DNA of 64,000 nucleotides, from assembly GCA_022059125.1 (NCBI GenBank), contig JAEUWY010000005.1:5084001-5148000 (forward strand). The letters are read 5' to 3'. The notes under the pieces are model-generated. The model saw only the letters and a program-made list of their open reading frames with translations, ran no database searches and was not told the origin of the DNA. Position numbers and translations under genes: made by a program. Origin of the DNA: Corynespora cassiicola. Taxonomy: Eukaryota; Ascomycota; Dothideomycetes; Pleosporales; Corynesporascaceae. Of the stretch, positions 22,323-34,501 are shown in pieces. How positions within the stretch are numbered: position 1 is the first letter of the stretch; every line of letters starts with the position of its first letter.

Positions 22323-24199
22323 ATGGGTCTCTCTAAGAAAATCAGATACCTCTCACATCGAACATGGGTCATAGAGGCGATTGCTATGATTGCAAGTGTC
22401 GGCTGCCTATCCGGAATTGTAGCCATCCTAGCTACGATGCACAACTGCCGACTTTCAGATTGGGGAGCGCCGTTCTCCGTAACCGCCACTGTCTCAGCCC
22501 TGATTACTGCCAGTAAATCGACGTTACTACTTGTCGTCGCTTCATGTATAAGCCAGAGGAAATGGAAGTATTTCCGTAAGCCACGACCGCTCCTGGACTT
22601 CGATACATTTGATGGAGCGAGCCGCGGTCCACTCGGTGCACTGGAACTTCTCTTCGGGAAGGCAGCAAATGCAAAGACTGCGGCTCTAGGTGCTCTTATA
22701 ACCACCATAGTGCTAGCTTGGGATCCCTCAGCACAGTTGTTGATTGGATTCGAAACTCGGTCGGTCGCAAATTACGATCCAAGAGCAACGTTCGGCTACA
22801 GCAGCTTCTATGACAGCGGCCTCAGGATTGAGTCTGATGTACAGCGAAGTAAGTAGGAAGCAGGAAAATCTATTTATGTCAAGACTGATGAAGGACTAAT
22901 GTGGTACTAGCCATCGACGAAGACAAGGAGATGCTTGCGGCAATCATAAATGGCTTATATGGAAAAATACCCGAAACACTCTTCAGCTGCCCTACGGGCA
23001 AATGTGATTGGGGAGATGAATACACAACTTTAGGATTCCATAGTAAGTGTATGAATGTAACAGCTCAATCTAACCGTGTCTGTGGCGAGGGCATGTCCCC
23101 TGGGGCTCTATACTGCAACATCACCACGCCGGGAGGCGTCGTGTTAAAAAACAAAGATCAACAAGGCTTTCCAAGAACAGCTTTGAATGTTTCATCCGTA
23201 TGTCTCGGTGATCGTATAGCTATGCAGTTCGAGGATGGCCGTTGTGATCCAGAAATGCTGAACACTTCGACTGTAGCTACTTTTGCAGTATATCGACACT
23301 CTACGGTGTATACATTCGATTATGATAGCCCCGCTCCGCCCTGGGAAGTGATCGAGTGCAACATCAGTTTAGCTGCTCTCACACACACCGGAATCTCGGT
23401 ACGAAATAACAGCTTCCATATCAGAGACACCAGAGTCACCCGCCTCGTACCTGACCAAGTCCCCAGCGAATACTGGGCTTATGGTGAATCCACACAAGAA
23501 TATCTCAATTTCTCGATGTATTACCCTACTAGCGAAGGAATGCATCCGTCCGGGAGTTCAATCACTTTCAAAATAAACGATGCAGACTGGTACTTTTTGG
23601 TACGCATGCTGTACATGAAGATTTTCCAGGGCGGTATCTCAGAATACTCCCTGAAACTGTATGCCAGGGACAATATGGGCTTCGATCCCCGCCCCTTCCG
23701 CTACGCGAATATTACGGTCCTATCTGCCAATATCGCGTCTGCTATGACGAACTACGTGCAAGGACTCCGCAATCGCACCACTCCGGACGGCTATGAGTAC
23801 ACGGATGCGATAGGATATTCGTACTCCGATGAGATTTTCGTGAACGTGAGGTGGGGATGGTTCGTCGTTCACATTTTCACCGTCGTCGCAACTGTAGTGC
23901 TGGTCGTCATCACCTATGTAACCCACATGAGGGAAGGGAGGCCCGCATGGAAGAACAGTAACGTGGTGTTATTGCTACATTGGATATCCGGTATGGATGC
24001 GGAGGATTGGCGCGCAATCGAAGCATGCGAGACAGTCGAAGGCTATGAAAAGGCAGTGGACAACTACGTGGAAGACGTATGGGTGCGGACTTCGGACGAT
24101 GAGACCCTGTGTCTTGAAAAGGTGGATCCCCATGTGGCAGAAGAAGGGATTCCACTAATCACCCAAGTGGAATCTACAGCACCAAAAGTATCGGAGTGA
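22323..24199 (+). CDS. DUF3176 family membrane protein
   Basis: This is a fungal integral membrane protein of unknown function. Exons 22323-22848 and 22911-24199 give 604 aa. Three hydrophobic segments lie in the first 150 residues (around WVIEAIAMIASVG, VTATVSALITASKS and AALGALITTIVLAW). They surround the family's conserved block with DFDTFDGASRGP. A long, probably extracytoplasmic domain follows with many N-glycosylation sequons and Cys residues (CPTGKCDW). A fourth TM segment (VVHIFTVVATVVLVVITYV) lies near the C-terminus, and an acidic cytoplasmic tail ends the protein. The layout suggests a surface protein. The stop codon is 14 bp from the stop codon of the convergent monooxygenase gene. 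Confidence 0.85.
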
Positions 24200-24213
24200 T
24201 GGAAAAACGACTT

Positions 24214-25488
24214 CTAGAGCATGCCTACGGCCAAACCTCCCATGGCTTTACGCGACTCGGCCAAAATATCATACCCATCGACCCACTTCCTGTGCCCTCC
24301 GATACCCGTCAATTCCGGCAAATCTTCCTTCTTCACATACTCCAAAATCTTATCCATCATCACCTCAACCGGATTCTCATAAAATAGTGGCCGCGAGAGG
24401 AGTTGTATCACGGTCACCCTCGGCCACCTCAACCGCTCCCACACCCCCAACCTCTTCTCCACCACCTTCTCATCGTAGCCCGAAACCCCCTTCAACGCCT
24501 CCCCAAGCGCATACGCATCCTCGATACACATCCCCGCCCCGGACCCTTGGCTCGTGAGCATCGGATGCGCCGCATCCCCTACAGCCACCAACCTCCCCTT
24601 CCTCCATGTGGGCAGCGGGTCCCGATCCCGCAACCGCCACACCGACAAGACATCCTCGGTCTGCTCGGCGAGCGCCAAGATGCTGTCGTGGAACCCCCCG
24701 AGCTCGCGCTGCAGGCTAGCGCGGTCGCACTGGAAGCGAGTCTGCGCGTCGCCGCCGCCTTTTTCGTCGGACAACGCTTGGTCGCCGTGCTCGTACAAGC
24801 CAAAATTTTGCAAGGTGCCGTTGCGGACGGAGCCGCTGATGAGGTACCGCTTGAATGAAGGGTGGGTTAGGAAGGTGAATTGACCAGGCTGGAGGATCGG
24901 AGCTAGTGGAGAGGAGGGCGGGATGGACGATGTGGGGAGCATGAAGCGAATGTTTGTGGTGCTGGTGTTGCGGAGCGGCGGCGGGGAGGGAACAATGTAG
25001 GAGGGGGCCAAGGAGTGGAGACCGTCGGCTGCGATGATGAGATCTGCAGTGTGGGTTGTGGAGTCTTCGAGGGTTATCGATCCAGCGACGGGGTCATAGG
25101 AAGCCACAGGTGCATTGTAGGTGATTGTTGCCGGGGTACCCGTGTAGTCGGTGCGTGTAGCGAGGTTCAAAAGGCCCTGCTGGAGGTCAACACGGTGGCC
25201 GTAGTATCCCGAGTTCGGTCGCTGTCGACGCTGCGATATATCGGCCATTTCTTCGAGTGTGGTCCCGTTTATCACCTTCATGGATGTCATTGGATTGACA
25301 TTCCATGTCTTGAAGTCGAAGCTATAGCTTTCGAGGACTTTGGAGCAGCTGTAGCCTACAGACACTCCAGCACCAAACTCTGTCGCGATAGGCCTGCGCT
25401 CGAAAATGTGGACTTTGTGCCCAGAGCGGCGCAGTGATATAGCCGTTGTGAGCCCGGCGATCCCGGCGCCTACTACGATGATCTCCAT
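24214..25488 (-). CDS. FAD-dependent monooxygenase (salicylate hydroxylase-like)
   Basis: This is a group A flavoprotein monooxygenase of 424 aa in one exon. The dinucleotide-binding motif GAGIAG (7-12) is followed by ERR at the end of the second strand. The DG motif is IAADGLHS, and the GD motif GRLVAVGDAAHPM lies in the last third, followed by QGSGAGMCIEDA. Such enzymes use NAD(P)H and O2 to hydroxylate or decarboxylate aromatic rings. The substrate is not readable from the sequence. It lacks a signal peptide and is probably cytosolic. Its neighbours are DUF3176 (convergent) and an F-box-like gene (same strand). A TATATAAA lies about 190 bp upstream. Confidence 0.92.
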   Translation of the reverse strand: MEIIVVGAGIAGLTTAISLRRSGHKVHIFERRPIATEFGAGVSVGYSCSKVLESYSFDFKTWNVNPMTSMKVINGTTLEEMADISQRRQRPNSGYYGHRVDLQQGLLNLATRTDYTGTPATITYNAPVASYDPVAGSITLEDSTTHTADLIIAADGLHSLAPSYIVPSPPPLRNTSTTNIRFMLPTSSIPPSSPLAPILQPGQFTFLTHPSFKRYLISGSVRNGTLQNFGLYEHGDQALSDEKGGGDAQTRFQCDRASLQRELGGFHDSILALAEQTEDVLSVWRLRDRDPLPTWRKGRLVAVGDAAHPMLTSQGSGAGMCIEDAYALGEALKGVSGYDEKVVEKRLGVWERLRWPRVTVIQLLSRPLFYENPVEVMMDKILEYVKKEDLPELTGIGGHRKWVDGYDILAESRKAMGGLAVGML

Positions 25489-25816
25489 GACGAGAGTATG
25501 TCACTTGAAAAGAATTCACGAGAGGCAGGAAGAGAATTGAAAGGAGACGCAGTACGATAGCAGTTGATATAGTCAAGCCTTTTAAGTGTATGCGCGTAAG
25601 ACGATGTCGTGCCTGTGCTCATTCGCAAAAAAGCCCAATCATCCTGCGCTTTGCTGACCTCATGCGTATACTCGCACTTTATATACTTCCTGTAGCCAAT
25701 TCGGTCCTACTCTGACGTACAATCCTTCCCAAGGCGTTTTGCCCCACATTGTAACTTTAATTGTCCCGGCTACCCCACATTCTCAGGGACGACGCTGACA
25801 GACAGCGGGCCTCCGA
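25489..25816. other. promoter region of the FAD monooxygenase
   Basis: This spacer holds the FAD monooxygenase upstream region, including the TATA motif at 25678-25685 (minus strand), and the 3' flank of the next minus-strand gene. I see no gene. Confidence 0.4.
25678..25685 (-). promoter_or_regulatory. TATA box candidate of the FAD monooxygenase gene
   Basis: TATATAAA on the minus strand, about 190 bp upstream of the ATG at 25488. It implies a leader of more than 100 nt. Confidence 0.35.
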
Positions 25817-26811
25817 TCACAAGAAAGGAAGCCCTGGCACCGGAAATTCGATCCTCCTCTTTGCAGTCTCCTCAGTACGGTAGTAAATATTGGTCCTTCT
25901 GATGACAATGCCTCGGAATAGGAAAGTCGTGTTCCTGTAACGCCAACAATTCTCCTCAATAGATTGTCGGAATCCTTGGGGAAGACTTCTCCTCAGGCGT
26001 ACGTTTTGAAGAATCAATTGATATATCAATTCGGCTGCGTAGTGCTGGCGCTTTTCTATGGCCAAGCGAAAAGCTTCGCAGATGGCGTGGGCGGTTACCC
26101 CCAGCCTCATAGGGCCAGTCTCTAACTCGTCTTGGACTTTGCCATCGATGAAGTTCAGGATGTATGCTAGCAGATATGAATTTCCCGAGATTATCGCTGC
26201 ATTGATCGCGTTTGGAAGCATGGGGATGACGGTGTATATGATGTATCCAAGCTCCGTCATGTTGTTGATTAGCATCTGGGCGTTGTCGGTCGCTACTGCA
26301 AGCAATGGAAGAATCCTTTGAGGGTCCAGTGTCAGATGGAATCCCCTACCTCTAAAAACGTATGATTGCAGGACATCAATGTTCACGACCTGGAAGAGCT
26401 TGCAGACATTTGCCGAATAGGTCTCTACTAGTTGCGGAACTTGTGGAGAGTTCGGAAGCCATTCGTAGTCAATGAGAAATATGACTAGGCTCTCAATAAA
26501 CGGGATGAGTAAGGTGTCTTGCTCCTTGGGCTTGAAAAGTCTACAGCGCAGCATAGCCTCGATGAAGGGGCGGAGAGCAAGGGCAACCTCATATTGGGCC
26601 AGGATATGGGGTAGAGTATGGCGATTAATACTCCAGAATACATGGGCCGTGAAAGTTCCTCACTACGATTAATATGATTGTTCCACTTAACTCTTTCACA
26701 AACCGCACTGGAAACTTCGCGGTATCGTAGGGGCTTGACAAAGCCCTCGTCCGTGACAAGGTGGTCGGTAATGCGCTCAAAGACCTCGGCGGGAAGATCC
26801 AATAGTTTCAT
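25817..26811 (-). CDS. F-box-like hypothetical protein
   Basis: I do not recognise a named family. Minus-strand exons 26811-26687 and 26630-25817 (56-nt intron) give 312 aa in frame. The N-terminus, MKLLDLPAEVFERITDHLV, resembles the start of an F-box helix, followed by LRYREVSSAVCE where fungal F-box-like proteins have their second helix. The remainder is alpha-helical, Leu/Ile-rich and may contain weak ankyrin-like repeats (for example AAIISGNSYLLAYILNFID). The intron is inferred from phase: the two long frames overlap, and GTGGAA...GGAG is the only junction found that joins them. An upstream TTG in frame at 26829 is rejected. A role as a substrate adaptor is only a guess. Confidence 0.55.
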
Positions 26812-27706
26812 GGTAGTCCAAAAATCCAAGAGAATTGCACAGGGTTCCTGGCAGAACTATTGGTGGTAGCGAAAGGAGAAGGACGCGAGGGAAGATGCTT
26901 TACTGTAAACAGACGCGTCGATGTAGGCTAATCCTGACATGGCACTAGCACATTATTCTTCAAGGAGATATGACGTCATTCCGGTCAAATGTCATCCTTT
27001 GTCTTCACTCACAAGCTGGGCATCAACATAGGTTATATCATACGTAGAGAAGATCCACATGTATGGTATGAAATATGAAATATATCTCATATATTTAACC
27101 CTTGTACAATAAAGCTACACAGTGTAGCAATAGTAGACAAAAAGTTTCTTTATTAGGTTGTAAGTTATATAATTTACTTTCTTTGCTACTTTAAAATATT
27201 AATAGCCATGTGTTTCTAAGAGGCTATATACTGACAGTATTTTCGTTATCTGCATTAATTTATAATAGGCAAGACACTGTAACGACTATTCAATTAACTA
27301 AAAGTTAGCAGCTTTACGGTTATCCAAACAGCTACTTTTATTACACTTATTTCACTTTAATATATACATAGAATTACTAGTTTAATAAAAGTGATAAATA
27401 ATGTGCGTAAAGCACTACAGTAAATCTGATGCAGCATTAGAGCTATTACTCACTCGCTCAGGGCTTTTAGTGAAGTATTACATGATTTCTTGTATATAGT
27501 TTCTTGCTTCTAAACAATCTCACTTAAAAACTGATCATCTCTCACCGCTCTCAGATTTAAGACACACATTACAATTTCGTCACTGTCATTTACCGCCCTT
27601 AGCGAGTTTTTAACTCTCGGGCTTACATTTATAGAAGCCTCAAACCACCTCCTTCTTCCTCTCTACCTCGACATCATCCTCATTTACACACTTAACACCT
27701 TTTCAA
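26812..27706. other. AT-rich island upstream of the dynamin-like gene
   Basis: From about 27040 to 27560 the DNA becomes strongly AT-rich with many TA-rich words and no open frame of note. This contrasts with the GC-balanced flanks. Such islands in ascomycetes are often decayed transposons affected by RIP, but I recognise no element ends. 27560-27706 returns to a CT-rich 5' leader before the ATG. Confidence 0.5.
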
Positions 27707-30196
27707 ATGGCAAATAAGAAGACAAGTCGCCCAAGGGCAAACCGACCAACTGTGAGCGATAATTCGATAATGACACCGTCATTGGAATCCTTGCAGAATG
27801 ATGGTCAGCGACAGATACTGGATATTGTGGACCAACTCCGCCGACATGGTCTGGATGGAGTCGTAGAACTCCCCCAGATTGTTGTTTGTGGAGATCAATC
27901 GGCCGGGAAGAGTTCCGTGTTGGAGGCCCTTACGGAGATCCCGTTCCCGAGGAATGAGAACCTGTGCACTCGTTTTGCAACGGAGATTATTCTTCGCCGC
28001 CAACCCGATTCTTCGATCTCTACCAGAATTACGCCCGACAAGGATCGTTCAGAGAAAATGAAGGAAAAGCTTAAAGGATTCAGCAGCACCATATCGGACT
28101 TTTCGGAACTACCTGAGGTTATCAATAAAGCGATGGAGGCAATGGGACTTGAAAAGGCGGGGAAAGGTAGCAGAGCCTTTTCCAGTGATGTCTTGACGAT
28201 AGAGATAGGCGGCCCAAGGAGACCCCACCTGTAAGTCCTCTTCTTACATCACGAAGGGCACCTTTTTCAATTCTAGGGGCCTTCAACAAGCCTTTACTAA
28301 ATCTAAAGAAAAGAAAAACTAAATATTGACAGGACATTGGTCGACACCCCAGGACTTATTCACTCGGCAATCCGGCAGCAGAGTAAAGATGACGTAGATC
28401 TCATCCGACACCTCGTGTTGAAGTACATTGGGAATCCACGCACCATTATTTTGCCTATCATCACAGCAAAGAACGATGCTGCAAATCAGATCATCTTACA
28501 GCATTGCCGTCAGGTGGATGAACATGGACAACGCACTCTTGGTATCATCACTAAACCTGACACCCTACGAGAAGGATCCGAAATCCAGAAAGATTGGATT
28601 GACATAGCTATGAACAGACAAATTATTTTCGAACATGGGTGGCACATGGTTAGTATCACCTCCAGTATAGAAATTATGTCTTTAACTATTTCCAGGTAAA
28701 AAACAGGTCGGACGACGAGAATGATCATACGTTCGAACAACGAAACTTAGATGAAGAGGAGTTCTTCTCGAAGACTGCTTACAATAAACTCCCATCTCAG
28801 AACAAAGGAATTGAAGCTTTGAGGGTCCGTCTCAGCAGCTTGCTACATGGCCATCTGAAGAAAGAGCTCCCGCGCTTGAAAGATGAAATTGATGGAAAGC
28901 TCCGTTACACAAGTGCAGCCCTCAAGCAAATGGGCGTTAGGAGGAGCAGCATTCAGGAACAGCGTCTATTTTTGACTGAGATAAGCCAGGAGATCAACGA
29001 AGTCGTCAAAGCCGCAACACGTGGACAATATGAACACCCATTCTTTCGTTCAGTAAAAGGAGTTGCTGGTGGGGACTTTACTGAGAATCCTCCAAAACTA
29101 AGGGCCGTAATTCACAACCTCAATACAACGTTCTCGCAATATATGAAGCTCTTTGGACACACATACAGCATTGCTGAATCTAAGACAATTAATACGAGTA
29201 ATGCTGCTTCTGATGTTCAAACAGATGTTAATTTGGATGAGGTTCATGATTTCGGCAAAGGTGCTCTTCTTAATAAACCAATTAAGTGGACCTGGGAAGA
29301 GGGTATCCGATGGGTCAGTAGAACTTTGGAGCAGTCTCGCGGCATGGAGCTGTCCGGTACCTTCAATCCACTGATCGTCTCCGAAATTTACTGGGAACAA
29401 TCAAAACCATGGGAAAATATAGCATTGCATCATATTCATAAGGTTTATTTCACCTGCAAGAATTTTTTGAAACTGGTTCTTACCCAAATCGCACCGCAAG
29501 ACATCCGAGACAAACTATTGGAATGGTGCGTAGGTTCGATTTTCGATCAGTCTCTGCAAGCAGCGGAAAAAGAGTTGGGCAGGATAATCGAGGACAATAA
29601 CCGCCATCCAATGACCTACAGCCCTAACTACACTACTGAGATAGGAGAGCAAAGGAAACGGAAATATGGCGATATGGCATCTGAAGAAGCCGTGGCATCA
29701 TCGGCCCACTTCCATAGGGATGAAGAAGGGCGTTTGAAACCATTCATCAATCGTGACACGATTAATAAGAACAAGAAAAATAACAAGGAGCCGAATATCA
29801 AACAGTAAGTATAATGTCATTTCCGTAGTTGTCTACCGAGAAGCTTTTTGTTACGATGTTTACGTGCATATTAACTCTTTCAAACTAACACTAAATAGAC
29901 TCAGCGCTGAAGATGCACTCAACTCACAAAATGCCATCTACAAAACGAAGTTGGATATTTTCGTGGACAATGTATCAATTCAAGTCGTCGAACGACATTT
30001 GGTTGACCCGCTCGGCGAAAATCTCTTTTCTCCACACGCTATACCAAGGCTCACTGATGAAAAAGTCTCTCTATTAGCTGCAGAGCCGCTCAATGCTACA
30101 CGCAAACGAGATACTTTGGAAGAACGCAAGAAAATATTGGAGATGGGAGTGAAGATTTTTAAGGAAGCTCTTAACAGTTCTACTGATGGATTGTGA
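27707..30196 (+). CDS. dynamin-superfamily large GTPase (Mx/DLP-like)
   Basis: Exons 27707-28230, 28333-28648, 28696-29804 and 29899-30196 give 748 aa in consistent phase. The GTPase domain has G1 GDQSAGKSS (62-70), G3 DTPG (179-182) and G4 TKPD (248-251). A helical middle/stalk region follows. The C-terminal exon, rich in Glu/Lys/Leu (for example TLEERKKILEMGVKIFK), fits a GTPase effector domain. I see no PH domain or transmembrane segment, so it resembles the Mx-like/vacuolar dynamin-like group rather than classical dynamin. These proteins self-assemble on membranes and hydrolyse GTP. Filamentous fungi often carry several lineage-specific copies of unknown role. It is flanked by AT-rich DNA on both sides. 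The ATG context (TCAAATGG) is good. Confidence 0.9.
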
Positions 30197-31349
30197 CTGA
30201 GGACATGAGGGACGGTACTTCGTGAAAGATGGTCTTCTCTGATTGGATAGCAAGAAAAAAAAAGGCTTACTGCAGGAAGAGGGAGGTAGATGGGAAAAAG
30301 TGATTTGATCGATTCAAACTGGGTGGGATTTTTTTTCTTTTATTTGCATCGTGACCTCATTCCAAGCAGCCATTCCTCTCTCTAGCAACACATGATAACA
30401 TAAACTTTAATCTTAAATTAGCATATAGTGAAGAACCAGCAATTATTAAGGCGGTACTTAAGCTTTGAAATCGCGAGTTCTTGACAGTTGATTGTCCTTC
30501 CTTCAAGTTATCCTCTCTCAAAACACTGTCGCGAACAACAAATAGAAGGAAACCTCACACGAGACCGCCAAGCTGTTCTAGGACGCAAAAAAGCACGGCA
30601 CATTCAGAATTTCCCAGCGCCTCAACCAAGGAACTATCTGTTATTATTATTCTATTCTGTTTCATATGTCTTCCTCAGAATTTTAAATCGGCCAAGCTAT
30701 TTATTTGATGATTAATGTGCATATACTGGATGACGGCAAGATGGAAGGCTTCAATGGTAGCGTGTGGTAAGAGTGGGATTGGTAGGCTTGAGTAGGCATA
30801 CTTGAAAATCGGAATTTGTTTTCCTACGACATAAGTATCGATGTAAAAGTAGCTGAAGGGTATTAATATACGGTATCGAGTTAATTTGAGGAGCTAACTG
30901 ATTTTACATGAAGAATCTATGCAATATTCTTTTCAGTTTTTGTGTAAGTATTAATGAATTTAAACACTTAAACTCCAAAATTCTGATTAATAAGGCATCT
31001 TTTTTCAAATAGACCATCATCAAAGAAGATAGATTCACTTTTTCTTTGCTATTACCGCCGCTCCTATCGCATCGACCTTCCCCATACCATCCCAACAACC
31101 TTATACGCCAACGGCAAACATCGGGTGAACACACCCCTCGTATCATTACGCTTCTACGGCTAACGCCAAAACCCATTACCAATAAATATATAGCCCTCCT
31201 CTAGTGCGAAGGCTCAGGATACGCCCGCCCCGCTCGCCCAGCAAAAGACAACCCCCCTCTCGCAAATCTCACGAACAAGGATCCCGCCTGACGCGCAAAA
31301 CCACCTATCCCAACCCACATAACGCATACTAAGATCTCCCACCAAGACG
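30197..31349. other. AT-rich spacer after the dynamin-like gene
   Basis: Mixed AT-rich DNA with poly-A and poly-T tracts (around 30255 and 30330). No gene is supported. A minus-strand frame at 31201-31396 has a hydrophobic stretch but no start or splice context, and may belong to decayed DNA continuing into the next feature. Confidence 0.4.
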
Positions 31350-32025
31350 TTGGCAGCGATACCGGCCGCTCCAAAGCCCTCGCCACGCCCCTCCAAGCGC
31401 AGTGCTAGCCTTCGAATAAAAAGGCCTACATCATCGACCCCTCCAAGCTGCGCCTCGAGCCCAACTAAGAAAAGCCCCTACCGCGTCACCATCAAGGCAC
31501 TTGGATATATCGTGCCTGATGTGGACTTGGGAGCTTTATGGTTTGAGACCAGAGAGAAAAGATGGGACGCAGATGCGGGCCAGTGGTCCACGACCAAGCT
31601 CACGGCCATGGGCGAACTCGAAGTCAGGCTCCTCGAAGGCCCAGGTGGTGGGAGGCTATCCTACGCGGCCTTAGCTCACTTCACTGCACAATTCAATAGA
31701 CTGTCGCCCAAAATTTCTTGCTAGTTACGTGCAAATCATGGTGGAGTGGGGCGGTGACGCGATGCTCGCGGAGCCGGTTAGCATTCCTGGATACATTGGT
31801 GCGCGGGATGGAAATGTCACGTTCAGCATCTGTCTACTTTGTGAGTCGCTATGCAAGGTTTTTGGGCTGCGGACTGCGTATGTGGAAGGTGGGCCCGCGG
31901 CTCGGTCTCGATCTGGATCTGCGGCGGATCAAGTGGATGCTGGGCTTGAGCCGCCCATAAAAGAAGATGTGTATCTCGTGATGCAAAACGCCGATCTCAA
32001 GCCGACTGCTACTGTAACAAAGTAA
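31350..32025 (+). pseudogene. disrupted protein-coding gene of unknown family
   Basis: Protein-like segments follow one another in different plus-strand frames. A short piece reading AYIIDPSKLRLEPN ends at a TAA near 31467. It continues in another frame as SPYRVTIKALGYIVPDVDLG up to a stop at 31724. A third frame (from about 31729) continues QIMVEWGGDAMLAEPVSIPG to 32025. No intron with usual splice sites and correct phase joins them. I therefore infer at least two frame disruptions. The composition (Trp, Gly, acidic residues) looks coding, but I recognise no domain. Confidence 0.35.
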
Positions 32026-32530
32026 GTGACATTAACCGAGAAGAACAAGGAAATAGCATGTGCAGACGGTAGGCGCAAATTGTACGCTCTGCGTCATAAC
32101 TCTTGGGCGGATAGATGTGATGATTTCTCAATTCGAATGGCTTGGATGTTGGGCTCAGTATATGGACTGTCATTGAATTCTGGACAATACATAGGATTCA
32201 AATTTTGTAAGAATAAGTTTGTTTTTTCATGTATTTCTAATGTGTAAGATCTGTATCTCCATATATGTGCTCTTGGAAAAAGTCCTCTCGCGGGTATCAA
32301 TGAATGTGAGTGATCCTCCATAACGCCTATTACTTTTGTCAGAGACAATATCTTATGTGCTCAGATGGTTGAGCCCAATGTATGTAGCTTTATTCCCTTC
32401 CCGCATTGCTCCCATCTTGATGTTGTGACCCAAGACTATAGCCCTCGTAAGTGTAAACAATATGCAGAACTTCATTAAAGGGACGAAAAGGCGGTCCATT
32501 ATATCGCTGCCAGTAAATGGCAGGATAGTA
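32026..32530. other. intergenic, 3' flank of MFS gene
   Basis: AT-rich DNA with no supported gene. It lies between the disrupted gene and the 3' end of the minus-strand transporter. Confidence 0.4.
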
Positions 32531-34501
32531 TTATTTCTCCGGCTCAGCTCTGACTGCTTCCTCATCTGAAGGTCTCGTGACACTGTTTGGTAGTTTCTGC
32601 TGTGAATAGTCTCTTTGCAGCTTTTGTCGATGGATACCGAAGGAAACCAGAAGACCGATGCCACTAACAACAGTATAGAGAACCCAAGTGCCTCTCAGTG
32701 CACTGGTCATGCCGCCTCGGACAACTTGCTGTTGACCTAGGGGCAACTGAATGATGTTCTTCGCTTCGGATATGGCCTCTCCACCAGACAAACGGTCTGC
32801 AAACTCCGTGGATACACCAGAAGCGACGAAATCGCCGAGATGTGGCTTCATGAGAAGCTGAAAGACAACTTGGCCGACAACAACACCAATGGCTCCGCTC
32901 ACCATGCGCACAAAGCCGAAAGCCGCGGTGCCAGAGGCCATGTCTGCCTCGCGGATGCGAGTTTGCAAAGCGATGAGGGGAGCATGAAAGTTGGGTCCAA
33001 AGCCAATTCCAACTACGACGAGGAAGCCGATGATTTTGCCCAAGTCTTTGTCGACGGAAAAGTTGATTAGTAAGCCAACTCCTAGTGTCATTATCGCGAG
33101 ACCGCCTTGTAGCACTTCCAGGAAGCGACCGGTCTTCTCAATGATGTAGCCCGAAGCGAGAGAGACCAGAGCCAGGGGTATGGCGACAGCCAGCATGTAA
33201 ACGCCCGAAACCGATGGACTGACCGAGAGAACGAGTTGGAAGTAGAGTGGAAGAAAATATGCGACGGAATTGAAAACGAGGGCGTCGCATGCGCAGACAG
33301 CAAGTGCCGACAGATTTGAGATGTCCTTGAAGATGCGTAAAGGCATGATCGGCGAACCGCCGCGTTTCTCGTTCCACCACTGTGTAAACGGGAAAAGGAT
33401 GTAGGACAGAGAGCCAAAAACAAGAAAGCATATTACAAGTGCGGAAGAGTAGGTCGAGGTCCCGCCAAATTGAAGTCCGGCCAGCAAAAGTATAGTTGCC
33501 ACCAGAATCGTAAAGGTTCCAAGCCAGTCTATGGAGAGGAGACCAGAGAAGAGAGCTGTTCTGGGGTTCGGAAGATGGAGAGTGAAGTACAGCGTTATGA
33601 TACTCGCCGAAACTATCGGGACTGCGAAATCTTAGTTCTTGAAGGATATGAAGGGCACTATGCAGTGCTTACGATTGATGTAGAAGCACCACCTCCAATT
33701 CACCTCTTCGGCGAACACTCCCCCGAGGACAGGGCCCAGCGCAGAGGCGACAGCCCAAACAGCACCGACGATACCGAGGTAGAAGCCACGATCACTTTTC
33801 TAAGTCAGCAAATTGCTAGGAGATGCATCATACCATGATGTGACACAATCTGTAAGCTGCCAAGGGGTGACACAGATATGAGTACCTAGGGAGTCTTACC
33901 GAATAGCGAAGAGATCAGCAACGCAAACGTGAACTAGGACAACCACGCCACCTCCTCCAAGCCCTTGTATAGCCCTTCCCGCAACCAACATGGCTGCATT
34001 GATACTTACAGCGCATATGATGCTTCCAGCAAGGAAGATTGTATTCGCAATGAGAATGACGGGTTTCCGTCCGAATACATCCGACAGCTTACCCCAAAAA
34101 GGCACGGATGCTGCGTTGGAGAGCAGGTATGCAGATCCAGTCCATGCATATAGGGAGTCGGGTATATGGAAAGAAGTCGAAATTGTGGGAAGGGCGGTTG
34201 GAATGATGACAGTGTCCAAGGCCACGAGGAAGATAGAGAGGGTGAGAGCCGAGAATGAGAGTAGGATCGAAAGTGGAGGGCGGCGCCGCGGCGAAGGGGC
34301 GTCTGTTGTCTCAGTGATGATGGAGGCACCCGACTGCTGTAAAGAATCGTCTTTGTCTTGCTGTCGTGGAGAAGCAAGTGGAGTGCTCGTAGCCAGTGTG
34401 AGGGAAGGGTTGAAGCCGGCTGAATTTGCATCAGCGTCAGGCGTGTGGCTCGAGGGAGAGATCTCGGGTTCCAGAGAGGGCATCTGCGAAGCGGAAGTCA
34501 T
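32531..34501 (-). CDS. MFS drug:H+ antiporter (DHA2, 14-TM type)
   Basis: Minus-strand exons 34501-33900, 33794-33673 and 33621-32531 give 604 aa. An N-terminal cytoplasmic tail of about 75 residues is Ser/Pro-rich. The first TM helix (FSALTLSIFLVALDTVIIPTA) carries the family's LDxTIV-like motif. GKLSDVFGRKPVIL is the A motif between TM2 and TM3. AIQGLGGGGVVVLV is the B/C-type region. WRWCFYIN lies before the central loop, as in fungal 14-TM exporters. Intron 1 (105 nt) uses acceptor AAAAG at 33795, chosen because it restores the conserved R-DRGFYLG junction. Substrates of this group are drugs or secondary metabolites, not predictable here. Long plus-strand frames opposite are shadows. Confidence 0.92.

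Noticed and set aside
27040..27560. Named transposon in the AT-rich island
   Set aside because: No terminal repeats, reverse transcriptase or transposase motifs could be read; only the base composition is unusual.
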